DNA from: Bradyrhizobium sp. CB82
Lineage (GTDB): Bacteria > Pseudomonadota > Alphaproteobacteria > Rhizobiales > Xanthobacteraceae
NCBI RefSeq assembly: GCF_029714405.1
Contig: NZ_CP121650.1
Location: 3,043,001-3,107,000 of the forward strand
Direction of reading: 5' to 3'
DNA: 64,000 nt
Shown here: positions 55,552-64,000 of the stretch, in pieces
Position numbering within the stretch: the stretch's first letter is position 1
Layout: every line of letters starts with the position of its first letter
Made by a program: the position numbers and the translations under genes
The notes under the pieces: model-generated
Databases searched by the model: none
Told to the model about the DNA's origin: nothing
The model's input: the letters and a program-made list of their open reading frames with translations, nothing else

Positions 55552-56727
55552 ATGCAGAAGTTGAATGACCTGAGCCGATCCCTCACGCCCCTCAAACCAG
55601 ACGGCACGCTGATCGCTGTGATCGAGATGAGCCTGTCGAGCTGGCTCGTTGCGGGGATTGTGCCTGGTGTCGAGCGCCAGCCGTCGAAGAAGCTTGAGGT
55701 CGACGAGAACGCCTTGCTGAAGCTGCTCAATCGCTGGCGAGAAGAAGCGCGGAGGGCAGGACACGGAATCGAACGCATCGCGGTCGCTTTCGAGGCCGGC
55801 CGTGACGGTTTCTGGTTGGCCCGCTGGCTCAGGGCGCGCGACATCGAGGCGCATGTCATTCACGCATCGAGCATAGCGGTATCGCGCGAGCACCGGCGCG
55901 CCAAGACCGATCGTCTCGACACCGAACTGCTCAAACGCAGCTTTCTCGGCTGGTTGCGGGGCGAGCGTGATCACTGCAAGATGGTCGCGATCCCGACAAT
56001 CAAGGACGAAGATGCCAAGCGCCCCACCCGTGAGCGCGAGAGCCTCATCGGAGAGCAAAGTCGGATCGTCAACCGAATGAAAGCAGCGTTGATACGGCTC
56101 GGCATCCGCGGCTTCAATCCCAAGCTGAAGAAAGCCGCCGAACGCCTTGACGGCTTACGCACCCCCGAGGGCGAGCCGATCCCGCCCAACACCCTGGCTG
56201 AGCTGCGTCGCGACATGGCGCGCCGGCGGCTCGTCAGCGATCAGATACGGCAGATCGAGGACGCTCGCCTGGAGCATCTCAAGCAAACGCCCAGCGATGG
56301 ACCACGCGCAATGGTGCGCCTATTGGCGCGGGTGATCGGCGTTGGTGTCGAGACCGCCGACATGCTGGTGCAGGAGGTACTATCGCGAAGCATGCGCGAC
56401 CGAAGGGCGATAGCGCGTTATGCTGGCCTCACCGGCTCGCCCGACGAGAGCGGCAGAAAACGCCGGGAGAAAGGGCTGACGCGTTCCGGCAACGCTCGAG
56501 TGAGACGAGGCATGATCGAATTGGCCTGGCGATTTCTCAGGTTCCAGAAGGACAGCGTCTTAGCGCAGTGGTTTCGAACCCGGACCGAGAATGCCCGCGG
56601 GACGCGCAAGACCATGATCGTGGCCGTGGCGCGCAAGCTGCTAATCGACCTGTGGCGGCTCGTGCGGGAGGGTGTAGTGCCGGACGGCGTCGTTCTGCGG
56701 CCGGCATCCATGAACGGAGATCACTGA
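55552..56727 (+). CDS. IS110-family transposase
   Basis: About 391 aa from MQKLNDLSRSLTPLKPDG, with GGAG eight bases upstream. N-terminal RuvC-like DEDD region (IAVIEMSLSSWL, FEAGRDGFWLARWL, KTDRLDTELL) and the C-terminal transposase_20 segment (ARVIGVGVETADML, RYAGLTGSPDESG, RSGNARVRRGMIEL) with the Ser-type core. The first acidic residue reads Glu in IEMS, as in other members of this subgroup. The frame is intact. Confidence 0.92.
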   Translation: MQKLNDLSRSLTPLKPDGTLIAVIEMSLSSWLVAGIVPGVERQPSKKLEVDENALLKLLNRWREEARRAGHGIERIAVAFEAGRDGFWLARWLRARDIEAHVIHASSIAVSREHRRAKTDRLDTELLKRSFLGWLRGERDHCKMVAIPTIKDEDAKRPTRERESLIGEQSRIVNRMKAALIRLGIRGFNPKLKKAAERLDGLRTPEGEPIPPNTLAELRRDMARRRLVSDQIRQIEDARLEHLKQTPSDGPRAMVRLLARVIGVGVETADMLVQEVLSRSMRDRRAIARYAGLTGSPDESGRKRREKGLTRSGNARVRRGMIELAWRFLRFQKDSVLAQWFRTRTENARGTRKTMIVAVARKLLIDLWRLVREGVVPDGVVLRPASMNGDH

Positions 56728-57394
56728 AGGCCAACAGTTTCGGCCTTGTCCGTCCGCTCGTGACGGTGTGGCCGATGACGGTTCGAGGTGGCGGGGTCCC
56801 GACGTGTTTCCTTGGCTTCAATGCCGAAAGGGAGAATGGGTCCGCCGCTTCGGAGCTTCGCTGCCGATGCGCATGACTTATATGAGGCTTCGTGAGTCAA
56901 GAGTTTTTTCGCGATCAACATTTCTTCCTTCTGTCCGTTTCAAGAGGCTCACGCGAGCGCAAGTCTGCATTGATGGCACGGCGGCTCCTCTGCTTGGTCG
57001 CGCTGAGCGGTCAACCCCGGAGCCCGGAGGGTCGCGCCGGAAGGCGCGAGGGGTTGACGGCGAAAGCGCGCGCCGAGCTACAATCGTGTCCGGCCATCAC
57101 GCTGCATACGTATTTTGCGCTCCTGATCCCCTCTTGCCCGATTGAAGTTCCGACTATGTTTGTTCAATTGATCCCAAGGCGGAGCTCTTTGGCTATGCGG
57201 CGCTCGCCGCATCAACTTATATCCGGTCGGGGCGAGCCCCGTACCAAGGTCCCTCATGCAACATGCGAGGGCACAGGGCTCCAAGGAGGATGGCACCCTT
57301 CTGCAACACGGCTTCTTTCAGCCAGTCATGCGCACGGTCACACATCCACCTTGGGATCGGTAATGTTGTTTTCGTCCACTTTCCGCGATTCAAA
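56728..57394. other. gene-poor stretch between two IS110-type genes, with a nested hairpin
   Basis: Non-coding ends of the two IS110-type elements must lie here. At 57010-57058 GTCAACCCC and GGGGTTGAC enclose a second perfect stem, TCGCGCC / GGCGCGA with a GGAA loop (57032-57049). No gene with a ribosome-binding site was seen. Confidence 0.5.
57010..57058. repeat. nested inverted-repeat hairpin
   Basis: Outer arms GTCAACCCC (57010-57018) and GGGGTTGAC (57050-57058); inner arms TCGCGCC (57032-57038) and GGCGCGA (57043-57049) with a GGAA tetraloop. On the left a 13-base bulge separates inner and outer stems. The GNRA-type loop suggests a structured RNA, but no promoter is seen. Confidence 0.7.
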
Positions 57395-58564
57395 TTACAC
57401 CTTCAGAATGGCGCCCTCAGGCGCCAGACCTGTCTCGAGATAGCGCCAGAGAGCAATCAGCAACTTGCGTGCGACTGCGACGATCGTAATCCGCCGGATA
57501 CGGCCCTTGAGTTTGCCGACACGATCGTGGAACCAGACGCTCAAAGGGCTGGCGGGCTGATGTCGCAACCACAGCCACGCGAGCTCAATCATGACCCTGC
57601 GAGCCTTGGCGTTACCGGCCTTACTGATACCTTGATCACGGCACGTCTCGCCGCTCTGGAAATGCGCCGGCGTCAGACCGACGTAGCTCGCTAGCTGTTT
57701 GCGATTGTCAAAAGAGCGGTAGAATACTTCGCCGACAAGTGTAGTTGCAAATTCGGGCCCGATACACTTGACTTTGGCCAGATCCTGAATCCGTTTTGCG
57801 CTGCTATGCTCCGTCTCAATCTTGGCCGATGCAATGGCATCGCGCTCCGCCTCGATCGTCTTGATCATTCCGATCACAAGCTCCAATCGCTGCAGTTCGC
57901 GCAGGATTTCTGCCTTGAGCCGCGGTGACAGTGTCCGGCCATCAGCGGTGCGCAATCGTTCCAGCCGCTTCATCCGATCGTGGCCCAGGGGTTGGTAGTC
58001 ATAGATGCCATGGATCGCGAGCAGTCCCTTGATCCGGTTGACGTGTTGGATACGTTCGTTAATCAGCCGGCCACGCTCACGATGGAGCCGACGGTCGTCC
58101 TCCTCGGCGACACTAGGCACGCACACCACGCTCCAAACCTTCGGTTCCCCACGCAGATACGCCATCAGTGATCGCAGCAACCGCTCGACATCGACGCGGT
58201 CTGTCTTGGCTCGGCGCGCACGACGATCAACCTGCAGACTTGCCGGATCGATGACATAGTTGCGTATGCCGTGTGCTTCGAGCAGACGGTGAAGCCAGAA
58301 GCCGTCGTAGCCCGCTTCGTAGCAAGAAACCAATTCGACGTCTTTCTTCAGTTCTTGGGCGATCCGCGTCCCGATCCGCTCGCACAGCTTTAAAAGCTCC
58401 TTCCAATCACAGGCCTTCAACGTGTAGCGACTGATCTTCTCCGACGAGGGCGTGTTGACCGCGACAATCCAACTCTTCTTGCTCAATTCGATTGCAAGAA
58501 CGCAGCGTACTGCGTCATCATGGGATGCGGCGGGCGGCGGGTTGTTTACTGTGCGGGCTTCCAT
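57395..58564 (-). CDS. IS110-family transposase
   Basis: 389 aa. VLAIELSKKSWIVAVNTP, SCYEAGYDGFWLHRLL, AKTDRVDVERLL give the DEDD region; KVKCIGPEFATTLVGEVFYR, ASYVGLTPAHFQSGET and ISKAGNAKARRVMIEL the C-terminal part. Related to the gene at 55552 at the level of subgroup, in opposite orientation. Intact. The start MEARTVNNPP is accepted though a shorter start is possible. Confidence 0.92.
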   Translation of the reverse strand: MEARTVNNPPPAASHDDAVRCVLAIELSKKSWIVAVNTPSSEKISRYTLKACDWKELLKLCERIGTRIAQELKKDVELVSCYEAGYDGFWLHRLLEAHGIRNYVIDPASLQVDRRARRAKTDRVDVERLLRSLMAYLRGEPKVWSVVCVPSVAEEDDRRLHRERGRLINERIQHVNRIKGLLAIHGIYDYQPLGHDRMKRLERLRTADGRTLSPRLKAEILRELQRLELVIGMIKTIEAERDAIASAKIETEHSSAKRIQDLAKVKCIGPEFATTLVGEVFYRSFDNRKQLASYVGLTPAHFQSGETCRDQGISKAGNAKARRVMIELAWLWLRHQPASPLSVWFHDRVGKLKGRIRRITIVAVARKLLIALWRYLETGLAPEGAILKV

Positions 58565-59346
58565 CAGAGTCGTCTCCTATGCACTGGTGGGAAGGTAGAA
58601 ACCGAGGCGGTAACACACCTCCCGTCCGTCGCGCCTGCATAGGATCTGCATCATGGTTCGGGTCCTTGGACCCACCGGATACAAGGTTGTGGCGCGATTG
58701 ATCGCGCCCGCAAGCGGGCTCCCCTCCGATCGTCATCCCGATCGCACCAAAGCGTGCCGTCGTGCTCGAAGCTGTCACGGTGTGGCCTGGCAACGGCGGA
58801 GCCTGTCGTAAGGTTGGTGCGACGGCCAACCTTGACAGCTTCTGCGCGCGCCAGCGCAAACGAAGTACGGGTCGGGACGAAGAAACGGATCTCAGATCGA
58901 ACAAAGAAACTGACGAAGGAAAAGATGCGCCGACCTGTCGCCTGTTGAAACGCCGCCGCCTTGACAAAGCCCATACAAGGAAACCGCGCGTAAGGGAACG
59001 TAAGGTGGGGCCGCATGCGCTATGGGGATTTGGGCGCCGCGGGCGAGCTGGCGGATTTGAATCGAGCCGATGCAACGAGCTGTTCGACAGTTGAGCGGCG
59101 GACGAATGAGCTGCGGATGGTGCCGAGCGCTGTAAATTGTCGAACGATTTGCGGTGACAGCCGGATATCAGAACGCGCTTTCCGGTGGCCGATCGAGAGA
59201 TGGCGAGCACAATGAGGAGATTTGCGGGATTGTGACGCGGTCACGAGGTGTCGATCCTGAAGCGGTTCGTTGGAGCTGTCGGCCGATGACGTGGCGTACA
59301 ACCGGCCTCGAAGACCTCGATGATGATCATGTGACCGCCGCAGCCT
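58565..59346. other. gene-poor stretch with a half-copy of the palindromic repeat
   Basis: No gene is supported. At 58977-59006 the minus strand carries ACGTTCCCTTACGCGCGG and TTTCCT, matching the left flank of repeat copy P1 (GCGTTCCCTCAAGCGCGG at about 40213-40230). Probably also holds the end of the IS91-type module. Confidence 0.4.
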
Positions 59347-59427
59347 GACGTGACCGGCATGGGCCTTGCGCCACGCCGGACCATGGCTGCGGAAGATATC
59401 CGCAACCTCCAACGCCGAGCGCGACAT
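59347..59427 (-). pseudogene. IS91-type transposase, N-terminal stub
   Basis: MSRSALEVADIFRSHGPAW then RKAHAGHV, the first 27 residues of an IS91-type transposase, directly after the recombinase stop. After AGHV the sequence is unrelated. The same order (recombinase, then IS91 start) is seen at 5000-5770. Confidence 0.7.
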
Positions 59428-59436
59428 TGCCGCGCG

Positions 59437-60312
59437 TCAGTTGGGCGGCCGGATCTCCTTGAGCTTGAGCGCGACCTGCTCCAACGGGCTCATGACCTCG
59501 CTGATCGTCTTGGTGGCGACGCGGGTATAGAGCGCCGTGGTGTCGAGCTTGGCGTGGCCGAGGAGGACCTGGATCACACGGACATCGATGTTCTGCTCGA
59601 GCAGATGGGTGGCGAAGCTGTGCCGCAAGGTATGCAGCGAGACGCGCTTCTTGATCTCCGCCATCTGGACCGCGGCGTGACAGGCACGATTGAGCTGGCG
59701 CGTGGTCATCGGCTGGGCCGGGTCGCGGCCCGGGAACAGCCAGCCCTGCGGGCGCGCCGCCTTCCACCAGGCGCGCAGCAGGTCGAGCAGGCTGGGCGAG
59801 AGCATGACGTTACGGTCCTTGCCGCCCTTGCCCTGCTCGACGCGAATGATCATGCGTTTGCTGTCGATGTCGGAAACCTTGAGCGAGACCACCTCGGTGG
59901 CGCGCAGGCCGGCGCCATAGGCCACGCTCAGCGCCGCCTTATACTTCAGCCCCGGTGCGGCATCGAGCAGGCGCGCCACCTCCTCGACGCTGAGCACCAC
60001 CGGCAGCTTGCGCGGCTCGTGGATGACATGGGTGTGCTCGACGATCTCGTGGCGCCTGAGCGTGACCTTAAAGAAGAACCGCAATGTCGAGACGGTCTGG
60101 TTGATGGTCGGCGCGCCAACACCGCTCGCCGCCAGATGCAGCTGGTAGCGGCGCACGTCCTCGAAGCTCGCCGTATCGGGCGAGCGCCCGAGGAACGCCG
60201 CGAAGTTCTTGACCCTTTGCACGTAGTCATGTTGGGTCTTCGGGGCCAACTTGCGGATCGTCATGTCTTCGATCATGCGCCGGCGCAATGGGCTCACTGC
60301 CTCGTCGGTCAT
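59437..60312 (-). CDS. tyrosine recombinase of an IS91-type module
   Basis: 291 aa from MTDEAVSPLRRRMIEDM, with GGAG upstream. N-terminal SAM-like core-binding domain (KLAPKTQHDYVQRVKNF); the catalytic set is complete: Arg in GAGLRATEVVSLKV, the GKGGKDRNVML turn, HTLRHSF (His and Arg), LLGHAKLDTTALYTRV (His and the nucleophilic Tyr). XerC/D-like. Intact, in contrast to the related remnant at 5201. The following IS91 gene is truncated. Confidence 0.92.
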   Translation of the reverse strand: MTDEAVSPLRRRMIEDMTIRKLAPKTQHDYVQRVKNFAAFLGRSPDTASFEDVRRYQLHLAASGVGAPTINQTVSTLRFFFKVTLRRHEIVEHTHVIHEPRKLPVVLSVEEVARLLDAAPGLKYKAALSVAYGAGLRATEVVSLKVSDIDSKRMIIRVEQGKGGKDRNVMLSPSLLDLLRAWWKAARPQGWLFPGRDPAQPMTTRQLNRACHAAVQMAEIKKRVSLHTLRHSFATHLLEQNIDVRVIQVLLGHAKLDTTALYTRVATKTISEVMSPLEQVALKLKEIRPPN

Positions 60313-60360
60313 GGGGATGCTCCTGTCTTGAGTGAGGTTGTTGCAACCCCTCAATCTCAA

Positions 60361-60620
60361 GACAGGACGCCCCTTGGCGCTATCGGCTTGGCCGCCCCGC
60401 TTGCCGCAGCGCCTTACCGCGCGAGCGGTTTAGTCCTATGGCCCGTCTGCGAAGTTGCTCCCCGTTTACCGGAGGTCCGCTCATCGCGCCCCAGCCGACC
60501 AGATTTGCTCAACCTGAGTTCTTCTCAGGTTGACCCAAGGCGGAAGTTTGCTCTGGCCGGACGCCAGCCCGACATGCTTTTATTGCGAATGCGACTTTGC
60601 GGGTTTGTGGGGGTAAAATC
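60361..60620. other. recombinase-cyclase intergenic region
   Basis: Divergent promoter region of the recombinase and the cyclase gene. No operator or hairpin is apparent. Confidence 0.35.
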
Positions 60621-62390
60621 TTGACCACTGAGCGTATCGAACGCCGGCTGGCAGCGGTGCTTGCGGCTGATGTCGCCGGCTAGTCGCGACTGATGGGTGC
60701 CGACGAGATCGGAACGCTGGCCGCCCTGAAAGCGCATCGCCGCGAGGTTATCGATCCCGAGATTGTTGCGCACAGGGGTCGCATCGTCAAAACGACTGGT
60801 GATGGCCTACTCGTCGAGTTTGGGAGCGCCGTGGATGCCGTAACCTGCGCGATCGCCATGCAAACCAAGATGGCGAAGAGGAACGGCAGCGATGCGGTAG
60901 AAATTCTGTTTCGCATCGGCATCAATGTCGGCGACATCATCATAGACGGTGACGACATTTTTGGCGACGGCGTCAACATCGCGGCGCGGGTGGAAAGCGA
61001 GTGCGCGCCGGGAGGCGTCTGCCTATCCGGTAGCGCCTTCGAGCAGGTGAGGGGAAAGACAAATTTTGAATTCGATGATCTCGGCGAAAAGTCGTTGAAG
61101 AACATCGATCGACCGGTCCGGCTTTATGCGGTGCGTCCGGGCGGACCATTGGCGGGGGTGAGCGCAAAATTAGCCGCCGGGACTGATGCACCGCTGACGC
61201 TGCCGGACAAGCCGTCTATCGCCGTGCTGCCATTCCAGAACATGTCCGGCGATCCCGAGCAGGAGTATTTTGCCGACGGAATGGTTGAGGAGCTCATCAC
61301 CGCTCTCTCGCGGTTCAAATCGTTGTTCGTAATCGCTCGCAATTCGAGCTTCACCTTCAAAGGTCGCGCCGTCGATATCAAGGACGTCGGACGCAGGCTT
61401 GGCGTGCGTTATGTCCTAGAGGGGTCGGTGCGCAAGGCGTCCGGGAGAGTTCGCATCACAGGGCAGTTGATTGATGCGGTTACAGGCTCGCACATATGGG
61501 CGGACAGGTTCGAGCGTGATCTGACAGACATTTTTGCTCTCCAAGATGAAGTCACGGCCGCTGTCGTCTGTGCAATACAGCCAAAATTGCTTCAAACAGA
61601 AATTGCAATGGCGGCCCGGCGGCGATCAGAGAACCTCACCGCCTATGACTTTTTTCTCCGGGCTATGCCGCAGTATTACCTTGCGACCCGCGAAGGGTTG
61701 GCCGAGGCGCTCCGGCTGGCTCATAGCGCCTTGGAACTGGACCCTCGGTTCGGCCTTGTCGCGGCGCTGGCAGGTCTCTGTCACATGAACAACGTCATTT
61801 GGGGCTATGCAATCGATCCTCAATTCGAGCGCAGGGAAGCAGCTCGGCTTCTTCGCCTGGCATTAAGTATCGACGATAGTGATCCAGAAACGTTAGCTTG
61901 GGTTTGCGTAACCTCGGCGTTCATGATCGGGGATAGTGAAAGTGAGATCGAAATGGCTGACCGGGCGGTCGCGCTCAACCCCAATTCATTTGAAGCATGG
62001 CACAGCAGAGGATGGGTCTATAAGACCGCGGGGCTGCCCGAGGAAGCGGTCCGGAGCTTTGAACGTGCCCACCGCATGAGCCCGGTAGACTCACTGCTAC
62101 ACCTGATGTTAGTTGGGATGGGGTTGGCCCTTGTTGAGCTTCGTCGCTTTGATGAGGCCATTGCCGCAGGGAAGAAAGCCCAGCGTATTAACCCCTCCTA
62201 TTCTCCAGCTTACCGCTGTCTCGCGTCCGCTTTTGCCCATCTCGGACGTGACGCTGAGGCGCGTGAGGCGGCGGCGCGGCTGCTTGAGGTCGATCCCGCC
62301 TTTACGATATCCACCTGGCTCGCTCGGGGCGGACAGTCTAACGCGAAGCTGATGATGGAAGGTCTCCGGAAAGCAGGGCTGCCCGAATGA
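60621..62390 (+). pseudogene. class III cyclase - TolB-like - TPR gene with an in-frame amber codon
   Basis: From a TTG at 60621 the frame reads TERIERRLAAVLAADVAG, then TAG (60681-60683), then SRLMGADEIGTL. Relatives read AADVVGYSRLMGADE, so the TAG stands for Tyr. Downstream translation could start at the ATG of MGADEIG (60693), giving 565 aa: the rest of the cyclase domain (KTTGDGLLVEFGSA with the second metal Asp), a TolB-like region (SIAVLPFQNMSGDPEQEYFA) and TPR repeats (ELDPRFG, LNPNSFEAWHSRGWVYK). That product lacks the first metal Asp (in AADV), so it could not be an active cyclase unless the amber is read through. Confidence 0.82.
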
Positions 62391-62649
62391 GCACGCGCAC
62401 GCTCGTGCAGACGAAGTAACCCGAATGAGCTGCCGGGGCGTCAAGCATATAATCGCTGAGGACACTGCCGGGTGCATGGTTGTCTTCGCGGTCGGCATCA
62501 GCCGCCGCATGATGGAGCTTCGCGGGACGAGCCTTCAATGTGGACGACGCACTTTGCTGAGTCAGCAATGCAACAGCATCAGCGGAATGGCTCGGCTCAC
62601 GTCCCGGCAGGGACGCCTTAGGCGTTCGGGTTCCGAACGCGATCGGGAC
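62391..62649. other. intergenic stretch, nothing recognised
   Basis: Between the cyclase gene and the next IS110-type gene I see no gene, terminator or repeat. It may include one end of the IS110-type element. Confidence 0.35.
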
Positions 62650-63675
62650 TTATGCGGCGGCTCCGGCATTCGGGTTAAACAGCTCGCCGGTCTTAAGCAT
62701 CGTATGCATTATTACCGCCAGTTTGCGGGCCACAGCCACGGCAGCTCTTTTGAAGCCGATCCTCTCCCGGAGCTGCAGACCCCACGTGCGCAGCGTGCTG
62801 TGAGTTGAGCTGCGCGTCAGAATGACCGCCGCCGCTTCGTAGAGAAGCCCTCGCAAATTGTGGTCGCCACGTCGGGATATATGGCCGTCATAATCAACTT
62901 CTCCGGATTGGTAGCGGCGCGTTGTTAGCCCGATCCACGCACCGACAGATCGGGACTTCCTGAAGTTGTCAGGCTCCTCAATAGCGGTGGTAAAGGAGGT
63001 TGCGGTGATGGCACCGATGCCAGGAATCGACATGAGGATGCGGCAAGCCTGACTCTGGCGCGCGTCCCGCACCAATTGGCGTCCGAGTTCGGCGGCGCGG
63101 AGGCGAATGCCACGCCAGGCTTCCAGCATCGGCAGCACGATGGATGCAAGTCCGTCCTGATCGGCTAGAAGGCTCCGCACATTCTTCTCGAAGGTGCTTC
63201 CCTTTCCGGCGGGAACGAGCAGACCGAAGGTTTTCATGACACCGCGGATCTGGTTGGAAAGCTCGGTAGTGATTCGGACCAGGCGCGTCCGCGCTGCGAC
63301 AAGCGTGCGGGTCAGCATGCTGTCGAATCCCTTCACACGCACCTCACGAAAGAAGCCGACTTCCGCGAGTTGCGCCAGACCATCGGCGTCGTTCGCGTCC
63401 GTCTTATTCGTTGCCATATCGAGCGCCGCTTTAGCATGGCGCGCATCGATGCAGATCGCCGGCAACCCTTCGGTGCGCAGAGAATGATAGAACCATACCG
63501 ACAGCGGTCCGGTCTCGAATACCACGCGTTTCACGGATGGCGCCCGTTTGCGGATGAGCTCGGCGACGATGCTGGGATCAGATGCGCACTTGCCGCGCCA
63601 GATCCGTTCACCTGCTCGGCGGATCGAGACTGCCGTCTCTTTCATCGACACGTCGAGACCAATATACTCTTCCAT
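62650..63675 (-). CDS. IS110-family transposase
   Basis: 341 aa from MEEYIGLDVSMKETAVSI. DEDD region: YIGLDVSMKE, VVFETGPLSVWFYHSL, NKTDANDADGLAQL. C-terminal part: MSIPGIGAITATSFTTAI, AWIGLTTRRYQSGEVDYD, ISRRGDHNLRGLLYEAA. Different subgroup from those at 55552 and 57395. Intact, with the start at the family's usual position. Confidence 0.93.
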   Translation of the reverse strand: MEEYIGLDVSMKETAVSIRRAGERIWRGKCASDPSIVAELIRKRAPSVKRVVFETGPLSVWFYHSLRTEGLPAICIDARHAKAALDMATNKTDANDADGLAQLAEVGFFREVRVKGFDSMLTRTLVAARTRLVRITTELSNQIRGVMKTFGLLVPAGKGSTFEKNVRSLLADQDGLASIVLPMLEAWRGIRLRAAELGRQLVRDARQSQACRILMSIPGIGAITATSFTTAIEEPDNFRKSRSVGAWIGLTTRRYQSGEVDYDGHISRRGDHNLRGLLYEAAAVILTRSSTHSTLRTWGLQLRERIGFKRAAVAVARKLAVIMHTMLKTGELFNPNAGAAA

Positions 63676-63890
63676 GGCTGTTCTCCATTCGATGCTTGGG
63701 CCCGGCGTCCAGTCGTGAGCCCGTATTTCCATCCTATCGGGGAACAGCCACCAGCTTCCATTGTCGGTTGGGACTGACTCAGGGGCGACTCGCTCCCGCG
63801 ATTACCCCATGTGGACGGCTCCTCCACCGGCACGAGAGTGCCAAGGAGTGGGTGCCGTTTTGAGGCTCCCACGATTCGGAGGAGCAGCCT

Positions 63891-64000
63891 ATGCAGTCAA
63901 TTTCGACGATTGGCCTTGATATTGCGAAGTCGGTCTTCCAAGTGCACGGCGTTGATGCAGCCGGCCAGGTGGTCGTACGCCGTCAGTTGAGGCGCCGCCA
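63891..64000 (+). CDS. IS110-family transposase, 5' end only (cut by the window edge)
   Basis: GGAGGAG stands before the ATG. The start MQSISTIGLDIAKSVFQVHG is the first part of the DEDD domain of another IS110/IS1111 subgroup. Reads to the window end without a stop. Confidence 0.9.
   Translation, partial: MQSISTIGLDIAKSVFQVHGVDAAGQVVVRRQLRRR

Noticed and set aside
1..64000. CRISPR arrays, tRNA or rRNA genes, nod or nif genes
   Set aside because: No regularly spaced repeats, cloverleaf-type sequence, rRNA segment or symbiosis gene was recognised anywhere in the window by reading; a covariance-model scan was not possible.

Overview
The window looks like an accessory, island-type segment of an alphaproteobacterial genome, most plausibly a Bradyrhizobium or a close relative in the Nitrobacteraceae. 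This rests on general character only: GC-rich coding, many IS families, several small proteins of the kind common in that group, tripartite cyclase/TPR proteins and Tat-exported ABC-type binding proteins. No rRNA, tRNA, CRISPR array, nod or nif gene was seen.

Layout. 0-6 kb is a mosaic of remnants: an IS21 element (865-3159) sits inside an IS66 tnpC remnant, followed by gene scraps, a 404-bp MITE-like element and a broken tyrosine recombinase/IS91 module. 6-9.5 kb is a large intact SAM-cyclase-AAA-TPR protein. 10.3-14.3 kb is a four-gene minus-strand operon (HupE/UreJ-like membrane protein, two exported proteins of unknown role, secreted acetamidase/formamidase). 14.5-17.2 kb holds small conserved proteins, a PilZ protein and a histidine-kinase stub. 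17.4-26.6 kb is a signalling block with two GGDEF-EAL proteins and a chemoreceptor, plus a decayed transposase and two copies of a dispersed repeat. 26.7-29.8 kb is a decayed PilZ gene, then an IS66 element inserted in a cyclase remnant. 30-31.6 kb has a small zinc-ribbon protein and an ABC-type binding protein.

31.7-54.2 kb is bracketed by two inverted copies of one IS1182-like element. Inside lie a frameshifted methyltransferase, a three-gene redox/transport operon (F420-reductase-like protein, NTP/NDP-exchanger-like transporter, frameshifted aldo/keto reductase), scraps of a cyclase, a phage terminase and a recombinase, a frameshifted caspase-like protein with a duplicated C-terminal unit, the third repeat copy, IS256 and IS1182 transposases, a soxC-soxD pair, a frameshifted binding protein, and an intact IS66 element. 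54.2-64 kb holds a GNAT protein, four IS110-family transposases, an intact tyrosine recombinase with an IS91 stub, and a cyclase gene interrupted by an in-frame amber codon.

The working content is c-di-GMP and cyclic-nucleotide signalling, amide hydrolysis, a sulfite/sulfur dehydrogenase pair and a redox operon. Much of the rest is mobile DNA and genes broken by single small indels. The least explained feature is a roughly 350-bp dispersed element present two and a half times (23222-23400, 24213-24592, 42841-43193).
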